Positions 41,401 to 55,000 of a stretch of DNA of 60,000 nt are shown in pieces. Source of the DNA: Apostichopus japonicus (Eukaryota; Echinodermata; Holothuroidea; Aspidochirotida; Stichopodidae); contig NC_092579.1 of assembly GCF_037975245.1 (NCBI RefSeq), forward strand, positions 16,084,178 through 16,144,177. The letters are read 5' to 3'. Under the pieces are notes generated by a model, which was not told where the DNA came from, did not search any database, and worked only from the letters and a program-made list of their open reading frames with translations. Both the position numbers and the translations under genes were made by a program. Positions within the stretch are counted from its first letter, which is position 1. Each line of letters starts with the position of its first letter.

Positions 41401-42798
41401 CCTAAATCTGCCTGTTGTTGTCAAAAATGGCTGTTGATAACCCAAACTCTGACAAAATATTCCCCAACACACGCATAAACAAAAAAATGTACAGCAATAG
41501 GAAGGATATATTTATCTCCCTTTTCATACACATAGCTATCGGCTGTGTGTGTCCTGACATATGCTCTTGATAACAGAAGTTTCTTAAGTTAACACACATG
41601 TCGATCGACAGAATACCACTCACCTGCTGGGACCGATGCTTTAAGCCACTTGACACAAATGAGAACGCACTTAGGACAGTCTCTGCATCCATCTGGTCTG
41701 GCAAAGGATCACTTTGATTTTTGGTGTCTGCAGATCCACTAGGGACAGTCTCTGCATCCATCTGGTCTGGCAAAGGATCACTTTGATTTTTGGTGTCTGC
41801 AGATCCACTAAAGACAGTCTCTGCATCCATCTGGTCTGGCAAAGGATCACTTTGATTTTTGGTGTCTGCAGATCCACTAGGGACAGTCTCTGCATCCATC
41901 TGGTCTGGCAAAGGATCACTTTGATTTTTGGTGTCTGCAGATCCACTAGGGACAGTCTCTGCATCCATCTGGTCTGGCAAAGGATCACTTTGATTGTTGG
42001 TGTCTGTAGATCCACTAGGGACAGTCTCTGCATCCATCTGGTCTGGAAAAGGATCACTTTGATTTTTGGTGTCTGCAGATCCACTAGGGACAGTCTCTGT
42101 ATCCATTTGGTCTGGCAAAGGATCACTTTGATTTTTGGTGTCTGCAGATCCACTAAAGACAGTCTCTGCATCCAACTGGTCTGGCAAAGGATCACTTTGA
42201 TTGTTGGATCCACTAGGGACAGTCTCTGCATCCATTTGGTCTGGCAAAGGATCACTTTGATTTTTGGTGTCTGCAGATCCACTAGGGACAGTCTCTGCAT
42301 CCATCTGGTCTGGCAAAGGATCACTTTGATTTTTGGTGTCTGCAGATCCACTAGGGACAGTCTCTGCATCCATCTGGTCTGGCAAAGGATCACTTTGATT
42401 TTTGGTGTCTGCAGATCCACTAGGGACAGTCTCTGCATCCATCTGGTCTGGCAAAGGATCACTTTGATTTTTGGTGTCTGCAGATCCACTAGGGACAGTC
42501 TCTGCATCCATCTGGTCTGGCAAAGGATCACTTTGATTTTTGGTGTCTGCACAATATTGTATGGTGCAACTATCAGGATTGAGATGATTTTCTAAAAAAG
42601 GAAAAATAATTGAATATGATAACAACATAAAGATCAGAGTGATTTTCGACATAGCTGAAGTGGCCAATGGTTCATATAAACAGGCCATATTTTGGCAGAC
42701 TTGATGCCCCAAAACAGTGAACAATTAAACAGATATATGCCTGCTTATGCAAACATTTTGTAAAATCAACTTTTAATCAAACTTGTCCTTGAATTGCA

Positions 42799-42830
<32 letters not shown>

Positions 42831-45800
42831 GTATGCCTCTTGATCATTCAACTTAATTAGTATTCAACTGATGAATTCCAAAGACAGTAGAATCCTACAA
42901 TCCAGCTGCATAGTCACTTGCAAAATTAATAAAGACTTTCAAATTAATTGAAGCCCCACCATTGCATTGATATATAAATGTAATAACAAGAATTTACAAA
43001 TATCCCAAGCTGAGAACAATTGGGAATTGTGCATTTTAATTGTAAGGAAATGCTCCAGCATTACTGCACTGTTACTTGTCTTTGACTGTGTTCTTGGTAC
43101 ATATTTGTAAGTATATATGCTATATTTGTGGGTTGGTTATCCAACAATCTATTTAATGACGCAACTTTTGTGGCCTTACTATATGCTCTGTAAGAACTAA
43201 AAGCTTGTGAAACAAGAAATGTAGGTGAGCTCAAAAACAATATTTACATTCAAAACAAACAATACATGAAAACTCTGACTTACACACTCTACTCTACTTA
43301 CACACTATCGTTATGTTAGGCTAGCTCAAAGTTACGAATACGTCACAGCGAACTCTGGAATAAAAAACAGTCTCACATTCGAATGCGATCACAAATACCG
43401 ACTTTCATATGCGTATCCCTTAGATTTCCGCCGCTCACAAATATCACAAGCGTTAATTCCGAAACTTATATCCAGCACCAGCAGTTACGAAGATATTAAC
43501 TAGCAGTTCAATCAACGTGAATGAGGAAAGGTTTTTCAACGACAGAAATGAGCTATGGCTACTTGAAGTTCGCACGTACGCAACGATGTTCACATGGCAC
43601 AATGTTGTACAGTGCAATGCGACGTGTGAATGGTACTTTGGTTGATCGATGAGTAAAAATTTGAAGTTAGCTTGCTGCAACGGGCCAGGCATTTTGCCGC
43701 GTTGGGTCTTTGATATTCGTACGGAACTTTATTGGAATTCAAAAAAAAAACCGGATTTCCGTAAAAATACGGAAGACTTACTGTACATCCCTGTAACCAA
43801 CCCTAAATCAAGCAGTGTTGAAGGTTTTACTCAGTCAATGCTGAGGCATAGAAGTTTTAGCCTAATAACTTACCCTCATAAAATGCTATGCAATCCTCAA
43901 TAGTGGGCCTCAGTTTTTCATCCCTGTTAAGCATGTTTTCCAATAGTGGCTGAAAAGTGTCATGGGTTCCAAGATGTTTTAGGCTATATTGACCCTTTTT
44001 CATGTTTGTCACCACACCTTCTGGCTGATCAGTGTAAGGCACTGTGGTTTCGAATGGGACATGTCCATCACTCAAAATATAATACATGAGGCATGCCAAC
44101 ATCTGAAAGAAGGAAAAATACTTACAAAATAATTAAAATTGATCATAACTTTCAAATGTATTGTTTAAATTGTTTGTTAATTAATTTCAAAAAGTGAGAT
44201 TGAAGATTTCCTTTTTTTTCAAGACCGTCTCCTTAGTAGTGGATCCATAACTAACGTACCGCTGAAAATCATTTTGAAAATTGACTGTTTAATGATTTAT
44301 GGCATAAAAAAAGTAAAAATATTGTATAATAATCTTGTCAGATTGCTGCCAGTTTCCTGTACAGTAGAGATGTTTGTGGCATTTGTCTTCACAGAAATAA
44401 CTAAATAGATAGTGGTGCAGTAGTTGTGTGGAGACAGGTTAGTGAGAAGTGAAGTCAATTTTGAAGATTTCCACCATCCAGTGAATAACAAATTTTGCAT
44501 TGCTTATGGGGAAAAAATCACAGCAAACCAGTTGTTTAGGTATCATGCACTCAACTTTTACAAAATGTTATGGTTATGATCGCATGGATAGTTATACAAT
44601 TGGTTTTGAAGGACAGAAACCTGTTAAAGTTTTAAGTGTACATTATACAGTCAGTGCAATCATGATATTTTGGAATGTTGGGCCAAATTATCTGTGTATC
44701 AGATAGTAATTAGAATGCAAGGCAAGCACATGTGGAGGTAATACAATGCAACACAATTACATTTTCAATTGAAAATTTGTTTGGGAAGTGTTTTATTATA
44801 CAAATAATTTATTTTAGCATAAAAGAGTCATTTGATAACATGGTGTTTATAATCTAAGAAGAAAAGAGAGGTTGTTGCATGGATGAGTAGTTAGATCTAT
44901 GTAGATTGGACAAGGTGTTTTCATAACAGTTATTAAGATTGATTATTTGTAATCTCTTTAACACTAAGTAGGAGTAAAGTGGAGAAGAGTTTTTCTCCTT
45001 ACCCAATTCCATGCTTTATCACTGATCAGAAGTAGTCTTGAAAATAACATGGAGTTAACAATATTCAAGAATGAGGCATATGAATAATAGATTCCACAAT
45101 CACATTACCAGAGGTGACCGTCCACCGAACAGTGACCCTTCTTAATTTGCAAGTAAGCTTACAGGGCTACATAAACCTTCCATGGCAAAAAGTATTACTG
45201 TCATGGCAAATGAAGTTATCCCATGACTTATGGAGTGCATGGCAAAACAAAGTGAAATCACCCACAGTTGTCTCATTTCCAATTTTCAATTGTGGCTTAT
45301 AATCATTGTACAAATGTACTGAAAGTCCTTTAGTGTAAAACAAGAACTTGTATTGTTTTCTCTCGTCATCTTTCTTTACCAGGAAAACTGTCTGTCTCTA
45401 CGGGAAAATCCTACTGTTCCAAAATCAAGAGCTTGTCCATTCTATTGATTTTTTTGTGACAAAATATATCATAGTCAACTCTTCAAACAGGGCTTCACTG
45501 TTCATATATTATTGACCTAACAGTAATTGTATGAAAGCAATAGCAGGATCATTGCAAAAGCTATCACATTTTATTTTGATATCTTGAAAATGAAATATAT
45601 ATACTTATAATGTACTTAACATGTCTAATCTCAAGGAAGTGGTATGTAAGTGCAACCAACATAATGACATAAAGAACAGACTGGATAAAGTGGTATATAC
45701 TTCACTATTCCCTCGTTAAACAAACGCTCGCTGAAGCAGACAGTTTAAATCAATTAGTGAGTAATTTTGGGCTGCCAAGATATATTTTAGTAGCTTGACA

Positions 45801-48800
45801 GTGGCTCAAATACAGCAGTAATCCTGTTAATCAAAGCAAATAGTTGTTATGTCTCACCTGGATATCAGATGACTTCTTGTATCGGCAACGATTGTTGCTG
45901 GTGTTTTCAGGACTTGTCCAGCAGAGAGTTCCCATTGCTTTTGTAAGAAGGGTAGTGCCATGGGTAATTTGTCTAGAAATACCAAAATCTCCCAGAAGTA
46001 TCTTTTCATTGTGATCTATGAATAAACAAAAGCAATTAATGTGCAATTAGTATAGGCAATAAATCCATAAAAGACAATTTGATTTCTGCACAGAAAGGTG
46101 ACTATTGTTACTTTTACATTACTAATAAAATAAAATTATACATTTATATATGATTTTCTGTTTTAATTGAAGCTGTAAAGATATTAAATTAAAATTTTCT
46201 TCTACATGATTTTAAAACCACTACAATGTTTGTAAATGATATAGTAAAATGGACATTTACAAATTTAATGCTACCTCATTTGCTCGGTGGTACTTTTTCT
46301 CACTGAGACTTTAAATAATACATATTGCTTATTTTGGCGAATAAGAAAGAACCACTGTGAGGTATTCCTTTATATAATTCCCATTATGCATTTGATGTAA
46401 ACAAACTGAAAGAATATGAATTGCCTATTTCTTTGCCTGTGTGGATCCTGCAATCACACCTTTATCTTTATCTCTGTTTACAAGGAAGCAGATTGTTTTG
46501 ATATTCAATTTACTAGTTGGCTGTTGGGCAGCCCTGAATGACACTCACATAGCAAATTGTAATGTAAACAAAAGTTATCATTCTTAATGTTTAAATGAAA
46601 ATTTCAAATTTTCTCGCACTATGTGTATTAACCAAAAATTTGGAGTGAAGAACATCATTCAAAAGATTTGACTGTAAAATATAAATCAATACTGAGAGTG
46701 ATAACTTGAAGGCAAACTGGGACTAACAGTTTTAGCATGCTTAAAATTGAGGGCAATTCTCATTGACCTGTGACCAAAATTGCAATCATGCATGATGGCT
46801 CTTCTGCTGTTGGTTTTTGTAATGCTGTGCAAAAGTTGTGTTGAATTTGATACAAACAAGTTAATGACCAGCACCATGGAATGTAAATCTCTAATACTCA
46901 ATACAACATTCTGAAATGACTCAAACTAGCACTGTGACTGCTTACCTAAGAGAACATTACTTGGTTTCAAGTCCCGGTGGAGAATGTTCAGTTGATGCAA
47001 TTCTGCAATGCCGAGCATAAGTTGATAAGTTAGAGATGCTCTTTTGTTTGCTGTGAGCTGAGGTCTTAATGGGTTCCCCTTGTTTTCAATTATTTCCTCT
47101 AAGTTATATTCACAAAGGGGTGAAGCTAAATAGAGAAAGTCATCATCTTCTTCCGAAAGTGTGTTTCTTAACAAATGCTTTGATCCTTGCATGCCCTCAT
47201 TAAGCACTTTATTCACATTTTGTTCCATAGAGTGGGTGCCCTGGTTCAGTCTTTTGATTGCTACAGGCCATTGCTCATCTACCAGTCCAATGAAAATTTG
47301 TGCGCCATTGCTACCATCAGCAATTTTGTACTGCCTGCTGAAAGAAAGTCGCCCAATTGACTTGACACAAACTCCAGAGTCTTTGTTTTGGAGCTGCTCT
47401 AACTGATGAGCCCATCGCTGATGGTTTTAATAAAGAACAAAAATCAATTGCATTAAATCAATTTCTAACAAAACACTGACTTGAGAGAAAGAACATCCAA
47501 CAGTTATTTTAACATAACTTCTTCCAAGAGACCTGTATATGCTAATTAGGTAAACACTTTACACTCAGGTGGCCATGATTTTAAAACAAAAACTGTAACA
47601 GACAGGTTAGAATCCACCCTCAAACACAGGACCATAGTAAGGGTCATTAGGTATACACTGTACATTCAGTAGCCATGAAAAAGTAACTGTTACAGACAGG
47701 CTAGAATCCACCCTCAAACACAGGACCATAGTAAGGGTCATTAGGTATACACTGTACATTCAGTAGCCATGAAAAAGTAACTGTAACAGACAGGTTAGAA
47801 TCCACCCTTAAACACAGGACCATAGTAAGGGTCATTAGGTATACACTGTACATTCAGTAGCCATATAAAAGTAACTGTGACAGACAGGTTAGAATCCACC
47901 CTCAAACACAGGACCATAGTAAGGGTCATTAGGTATACACTGTACATTCAGTAGCCATATAAAAGTAACTGTGACAGACAGGTTAGAATCCACCCTCAAA
48001 CACAGGACCATAGTAAGGGTCATTAGGTATACACTGTACATTCAGTAGCCATATAAAAGTAACTGTGACAGACAGGTTAGAATCCACCCTCAAACACAGG
48101 ACCATAGTAAGGGTCATTAGGTATACACTGTACATTCAGTAGCCATATAAAAGTAACTGCAACAGACAGGTTAGAATCCACCCTCAAGCACAGGACCATA
48201 GTAAGGGTCATTGGGTATACACTGTACATTCAGTAGCCATGAAAAAGTAACTGTAACAGACAGGTTAGAATCCACCCTCAAACACAGGACCATAGTAAGG
48301 GTCATTAGGTATGTACACTGTACATTCAGTAGCCATGAAAAAGTAACTGTAACAGACAGGTTAGAATCCACCCTCAAACACAGGACCATAGTAAGGGTCA
48401 TTAGGTATACACTGTACATTCAGTACCCATAAAAAGTAACTGTAACAGACAGGTTAAAATCCACCCTCAAACACAGGACCATAGTCATTAGGTATACACT
48501 GTACATTCAGTAGCCATAAAAAGTAACTGTAACAGACAGGTTAGAATCCACCCTCAAGCACAGGACCATAGTAAGGGTCATTAGGTTTACACTATACATT
48601 CAGTAGCCATAAAAAGTAACTGTAACAGACAGGTTAGAATCCACCCTCAAGCACAGGACCATAGTAAGGGTCATTAGGTTTACACTATACATGCAGTAGC
48701 CATATAAAAGTAACTGTGACAGACAGGTTAGAATCCACCCTCAAACACAGGACCATAGTAAGGGACATTAGGTTTACACTATACATTCAGTAGCCATATA

Positions 48801-51800
48801 AAAGTAACTGTAACAGACAGGCTAGAATCCACCCTCAAACACAGGATCATAGTAAGGGTCATTAGGTATACACTGTACATTCAGTAGCCATAAAAAGTAA
48901 CTGTAACAGCGAGGTTAGAATCCACCCTCAAACACAGGACCATGGTAAGGGTCATTAGGTATACACTGTACATTCAGTACCCATAAAAAGTAACTGTAAC
49001 AGACAGGCTAAAATCTACCCTCAAACACAGGACCATGATTAGTGTCATTAGGTATACACTGTACATTCAGTAGCCATGAAAAAGTAACTGTAACAGACAG
49101 GTTAAAATCCACCCTTAAACACAGGACCATAGTCATTAGGTATACACTGTACATTCAGTAGCCATATAAAAGTAACTGTGACAGACAGGTTAGAATCCAC
49201 CCTCAAACACAGGACCATAGTCATTAGGTATACACTGTACATTCAGTAGCCATAAAAAGTAACTGTAACAGACAGGTTAGAATCCACCCTCAAACACAGG
49301 ACTACTTAAGGGTCATTAGGTATACACTGTACATTCAGTAGCCATAAAAAGTAACTGTAACAGACAGGTTAGAATCCACCCTCAAACACAGGACCATGGT
49401 AAGGGTCATTAGGTATACACTGTACATTCAGTAGCCATATAAAAGTAACTGTAACAGACAGGTTATAATCCACCCTCAAACACAGGACCATAGTAAGGGT
49501 CATTAGGTATACACTGTACATTCAGTAGCCATAAAAAGTAACTGTAACAGACAGGTTAGAATCCACCCTCAAACACAGGACCATAGTAAGGGTCATTAGG
49601 TATACACTGTACATTCAGTAGCCATGAAAAAGTAACTGTAACAGACAGGTTAAAATCCACCCTTAAACACAGGACCATAGTCATTAGGTATACACTGTAC
49701 ATTCAGTAGCCATAAAAAGTAACTGTAACAGACAGGTTAGAATCCACCCTCAAACACAGGACCATAGTAAGGGTCATTAGGTATACACTGTACATTCAGT
49801 AGCCATGAAAAAGTAACTGTAACAGACAGGTTAGAATCCACCATCAAACACAGGACCATAGTAAGGGTCATTGGGTATACACTGTACATTCAGTAGCCAT
49901 ATAAAAGTAACTGTAACAGACAGGTTAGAATCCACCCTCAAACACAGGACCATGGTAAGGGTCATTAGGTATACACTATACATTCAGTAGCCATAAAAAG
50001 TAACTGTAACAGACAGGTTAGAATCCACCCTCAAACACAGGACCATAGTAAGGGTCATTAGGTTTACACTGTACATTCAGGTGATCATGAAAAAGTAACT
50101 GTAACAGACATGTTAGAATCCACCCTCAAACACAGGACCATATGTCACCATGGTAAGGGTCATTAGGTATACACTATACATTCAGTAGCCATATAAAAGT
50201 AACTGTAACAGACAGGTTAGAATCCACCCTCAAACACAGGACCATAGTAAGGGTCATAAGGTATACACTGTACGTTCAGGTGGATATGATTTGACAAAGT
50301 CAATGTAACAGCGAGGTTAGAATCCACTCTCAAACACTAGACCATCATTAAAGGTTTTTGTTTTCTAACTACCACAGATATCCTGAATTAATCAGTCATA
50401 TTTAAGTCCACAGTCTACAAACCAAGGACCATCTTGAAGGTGTATGCTTGAAAATATAGGAGGCTAATGAATAAACTTAACACATTGGAATCTATGCTCA
50501 ACAATGTCTTCATTCAAATAAAGTTTGCTAGACAAACACAGGCAGAAGTATGTACACTTGTAAGATAGTCTTAACACTTCTATTTACAGATCCTTGCATG
50601 AATTGTCTCTACGAAGCTTTTACTACAATGTTATGTTAGCAGTATTTTGAAGATTGCTATTTCCAGTAGAAAAACATTTGTTACTCACCTGAAATGGTTT
50701 AATATTATCTGCATGATCTCTTTCATCCATTGTTTCATCTCCATTCCCTGATTCTTTGTCACTCTCTGTTTCTTTTCTATTCTTGGCTGCATTGATGGAA
50801 ACCTTAATTAAAGTAATTAAAACCATTAAGCGACATGATTGAGACCAAGAGCCGCATGGCATCATGATTGGGACAGTCAATCAAGAAAAGGCAAGGATTT
50901 TGTGTACTAGGCTAAAAGAAAGCAATCTTTTGCAATCCCAAAATTCATACAACATGTCAGCAATTACGAATAAGAGAAGAACCCCCTTGTCATAAACATT
51001 TCATGGTTAGGGTATTGGGCCATTCAGTGCAATATTTAAGATAATCATGTCACACTTCGAGGGACTATAGATACATACTAGTTCCTTGTTTGGAAGTTTG
51101 TTAAAATACAGATGATGCACCTTTGCTGTGCACATATAATATATGTGCAACATTAAAACAACACAAACTACCTTTAAATATGTTTATTACAGCTAGATAA
51201 CAACTTGAACATGTTTGTATACATCCAATTTTAACAGATAAGTGTAAATAAGAATTTTCACATCCATCCATAACTTTGCCCAAGACTGATCTCTTTTCAT
51301 TTAAGAAAAACTACTCAAACTGTAGTTTTGCTTGGTACAGTATATGACATTGAAGGAGTGAGTACTACGCACCTTAGACTGTTGCTGCAGCCATGGTAGT
51401 TGTTTGACTCCATAGTTGTATAGCAGCTCTTCCCCTTCTTGAATATCACGAAGTGCAAATAAACACAATGCAGGAGTGCCTTCAATGTCAACTACAGTTA
51501 GCTTAACGTTCAATTCATCTTTTTGGCCATGGTTCACCAAGCGCCCAAATGTTGGTCCAATACTTGGTTCTTCTGAAGCATCAATACTATGAAAACGACG
51601 AAAGCATATTAAGCCAACATAAAAAAAATTCTTACCAGAAAAAATAACAGAAAAAAGGCAGCAGTATAACCTGCCACCACTTTGCTATTGAACAAGCTAC
51701 AAATATATTTACAGGAATCAATAAATGTTTTACTCACCAGAATTCCTGTCCTTTGGATTTGAAGAAAAATCGGAATCCAGTAGAAATGTTTTGCTCTAGT

Positions 51801-51940
51801 ATATCTCCTTCTTCCCCTGTGAGCAGTTTCCCACAGTACTCGAGCAGAAAGTCTCCCTTTTCAAACTTTTGACTTGCAAATACGCCTCTTCCTAAACCGC
51901 AAAGCAAAGTGCAAATATTTACAAGTTTTCATTGAAAGTG

Positions 51941-51983
<43 letters not shown>

Positions 51984-52009
51984 ATATATATATAAATAAA
52001 TAAATAAAT

Positions 52010-52044
<35 letters not shown>

Positions 52045-52054
52045 AATATATATA

Positions 52055-52092
<38 letters not shown>

Positions 52093-55000
52093 CTTATATA
52101 TTATATTAATATATATATTTATATTTATATATATAAATATATATATAAATATATATATATTTATATATATTTATACTTATATATATATTATATTTATATA
52201 TATATATTTATATTTATATATATATATATATATATATATAGATATATATATTTATATATATTTATATGTATATATATATTTTATAAATATATATGATATT
52301 TATGATATTTATTATATTTAGAAAATATATTGGAATCATTGGCCCCTTTCGTCTACACACTTGGCAGTCGAATGAAAAGTACAAAGTGTAACACAATGAA
52401 AGTATGACACTAGGTAAGTGTAAATTGCATTGATGGGATTAGAACCAAATAACCCATGACTATACAGGAAGCGGATTAAGGAGCAAAGACTGGATTACAT
52501 ATGTTTGTAGAACTGATAGTTGTTAAGGGGTCCTAAGTCTTTGCTGAGGCCGGTGATGTCAGACTTTATACGAAAGATTCAAATGATTTCTTTACTATTG
52601 GTTCAGGCTTTCACAGTTTATTGGTGATATCATGGCAATAAAACTCCTTTCATTCCTCAACTGAAAACGTGTATTTTATTTTCAGACTGAAAAGTTGTCG
52701 GACTGAAAACTTGTCGGACTGAGGGTTGTACCCCACCTGTACAACAGTCCAATGACCATGGCACTGTATTGATATCTTACCACTTCCTTTTGAGAACTTG
52801 GAGAAATGGCATGGCAGAGAAAAGGGATGCAGATTGCAAAGGCTAATGAAGGCAAAGTAAAGTGGACAAGATCCATACCTAGCTATATTAGACTACAGGA
52901 ATACACCAAGAGATAATATTCTCGAACCACCTGTACAACGACTGTTTGGACGAAGGACAAAGACCCTACTTCCAACAACTGAACATTTACTCGAGCCAAA
53001 AATACTGAAGCCAGAGACAGTACACAAAAGACTAGTAGAGAAGAAACAAACACAAAAAGAAAACTTATTTTGACAGACAGACAAAGATATTACCAGAACT
53101 TCAACCAGGAGATAACGTTCGCATATAGACTGACAAAGGCTGGTAACCAGCCACTATTGTATCTAAGGCTGACCAGCCCAGATCATACTATGTAGAGACA
53201 GCTGAAGGTGTACAGTATAGACGCAACCGCAAACATTTACTTAAAACTGGTGAAACATTTAGTTATGACAGACATGACGACAATGACATAGTTAATTCTG
53301 ACAATGAACAAACCTCTTAAGAGGACCAAACCACGAACACTGATTTATGAAGAAGTATTAGAGCAAAGACAAAACCACCTTGGCACAGTGACTATGAAAT
53401 GTGACCAAAGGAATTTAATTATTTCTGATAGTGAAGCGATAGTCATTTGGTAACCTAGAACCAGTTGTCAAATCTTTGCTAGAAATTGATTTTATAGTTA
53501 TGCAGTGTTAGGTAAAAGTATATTTTTTCTCATCGGAGTCCTTAAATTTATTTTAACTGAAAAGGGGAGATGTAACATGTTGTACTCATTCTACAGTATT
53601 GTATTTTACACCAACCTTTAGCAACCACAATATGTCCTGTTGTAACCACCAACCTACCTTAAGAAGCATGGGGCTGTGGTCACTCTTAGGAATGTTTGTA
53701 TATGACATATATATGATGCATGTTAGTAGAAGTAGTTAAGAACAATGAATCTGCTATAATGAGACACTCTGAATTCAGTAGTCAAAGCATTAACAATTCC
53801 TCTTTAAATCATCTCTTGTATCTCTATCATGAAGAATATTACAAAATGCTGATAGTGAAAATACAGCATTAAAGTGTATTGCAACAACTACTATGGGCCA
53901 TGCTCGATCACGTCTGACCAAAAAACTGGAAATTCTCTACTAACGCTATCACTAAATAGCTACATTTAGCCTAGATAGAAAACCTTAGATAGCTGTTAGT
54001 ACTAACATACACTCTTGAAGGCCCTTAGAAATAGTATAGTTGAGCTGTCATTAGAACATTAAGATGCTGACTGAGATCACACAAAGGTCAGTCACTTGTG
54101 TTACTCGAAATAAAGCTGATCATGGCATTTTGTAATAAAAACAATTGCATTATATCTGAGTAACTCACAGGATTGAAGAAACCTAATAACCTAATATGTA
54201 TCTTTCAAAAAGCACATTCCATGTAAAAATTTCACCACTCCTCTTAAAATCTGCTAGTTGCATGTTGCATATAATGATATGCTGTATTGGCCCCAAATAT
54301 GTCAGATTTTCAAATATGGTTACCTTTGGTAACAATTCTTAAAATATTTTTATTAACACCCTGGAGGCTGGAGGGAATTAATTACTTCAATGAGACATAC
54401 AGCCATCATGTACATTCACTTAGGATGTCAGAGAACAATTTAGAGAGTAAACACCCCAGGAACGTATTTTTATTTTAAAACTCCTATATTTATATCATGC
54501 TATAATTTGGGACATATAGTCATATAGATACAGACTGCCTTTAACTTAAACCAGTCACTTGTCCAGCATTGTTTGGTCACATATGTGACATTGTATCCAT
54601 GCACATACAGAGTGTTCATTGTAAATGTTGCCTTGTTTAAATCTGAATGTGTCCAGGAGCATGGGGGTGCATGGTTGGACATGTGGCATCAGCAAATCAG
54701 TGAATGCCACCATTCTCAACCAAATTAGGCAAACTTAAAATTGTTTGTGACATAACATGTGCTTCACAACACACCATTTGATCAATATTAATAATATTGG
54801 AGGAGAAAGGGAGAGGGAAGGGGTGTCGGTATTAAAATTCCCATTTTTCTCTTTCTTTAACTAAGCAGTAGCGTGCTCAAGGAGAGTTGTATAACATTAG
54901 CTGAACCTCAATACTGTACCAAGATACTGTACTGGGACATAGCATTCAGGTTATTCCATACTCAGAGTACTTTGGCCTTGACTGCAATTTAGCTAAGAAT

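Noticed and set aside
41714-42595. 293-residue + strand frame and 293-residue alternative - strand frame
   Set aside because: The 69-bp repeat is open in several frames because its length is a multiple of three. Only the frame continuous with flanking splice phases is supported.
42592-42724. Start codon at 42724 giving a signal-peptide-like N-terminus before the repeat exon
   Set aside because: The hydrophobic residues come from the polypyrimidine tract of a strong splice acceptor at 42592; intron DNA of this kind gives such residues by chance.
43453-43692. 79-residue reverse-strand frame in the CpG-rich patch
   Set aside because: No motif and no in-phase donor to the repeat exon; the patch is better read as regulatory or noncoding.
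43874-44102. Full IRE1 orthologue
   Set aside because: No luminal domain, transmembrane segment or KEN RNase domain is encoded nearby, so only an IRE1-like kinase domain is claimed.
47600-50345. CRISPR-like regular repeat array
   Set aside because: Units are tandem with no unique spacers and lie in an intron of an animal gene; it is a satellite.
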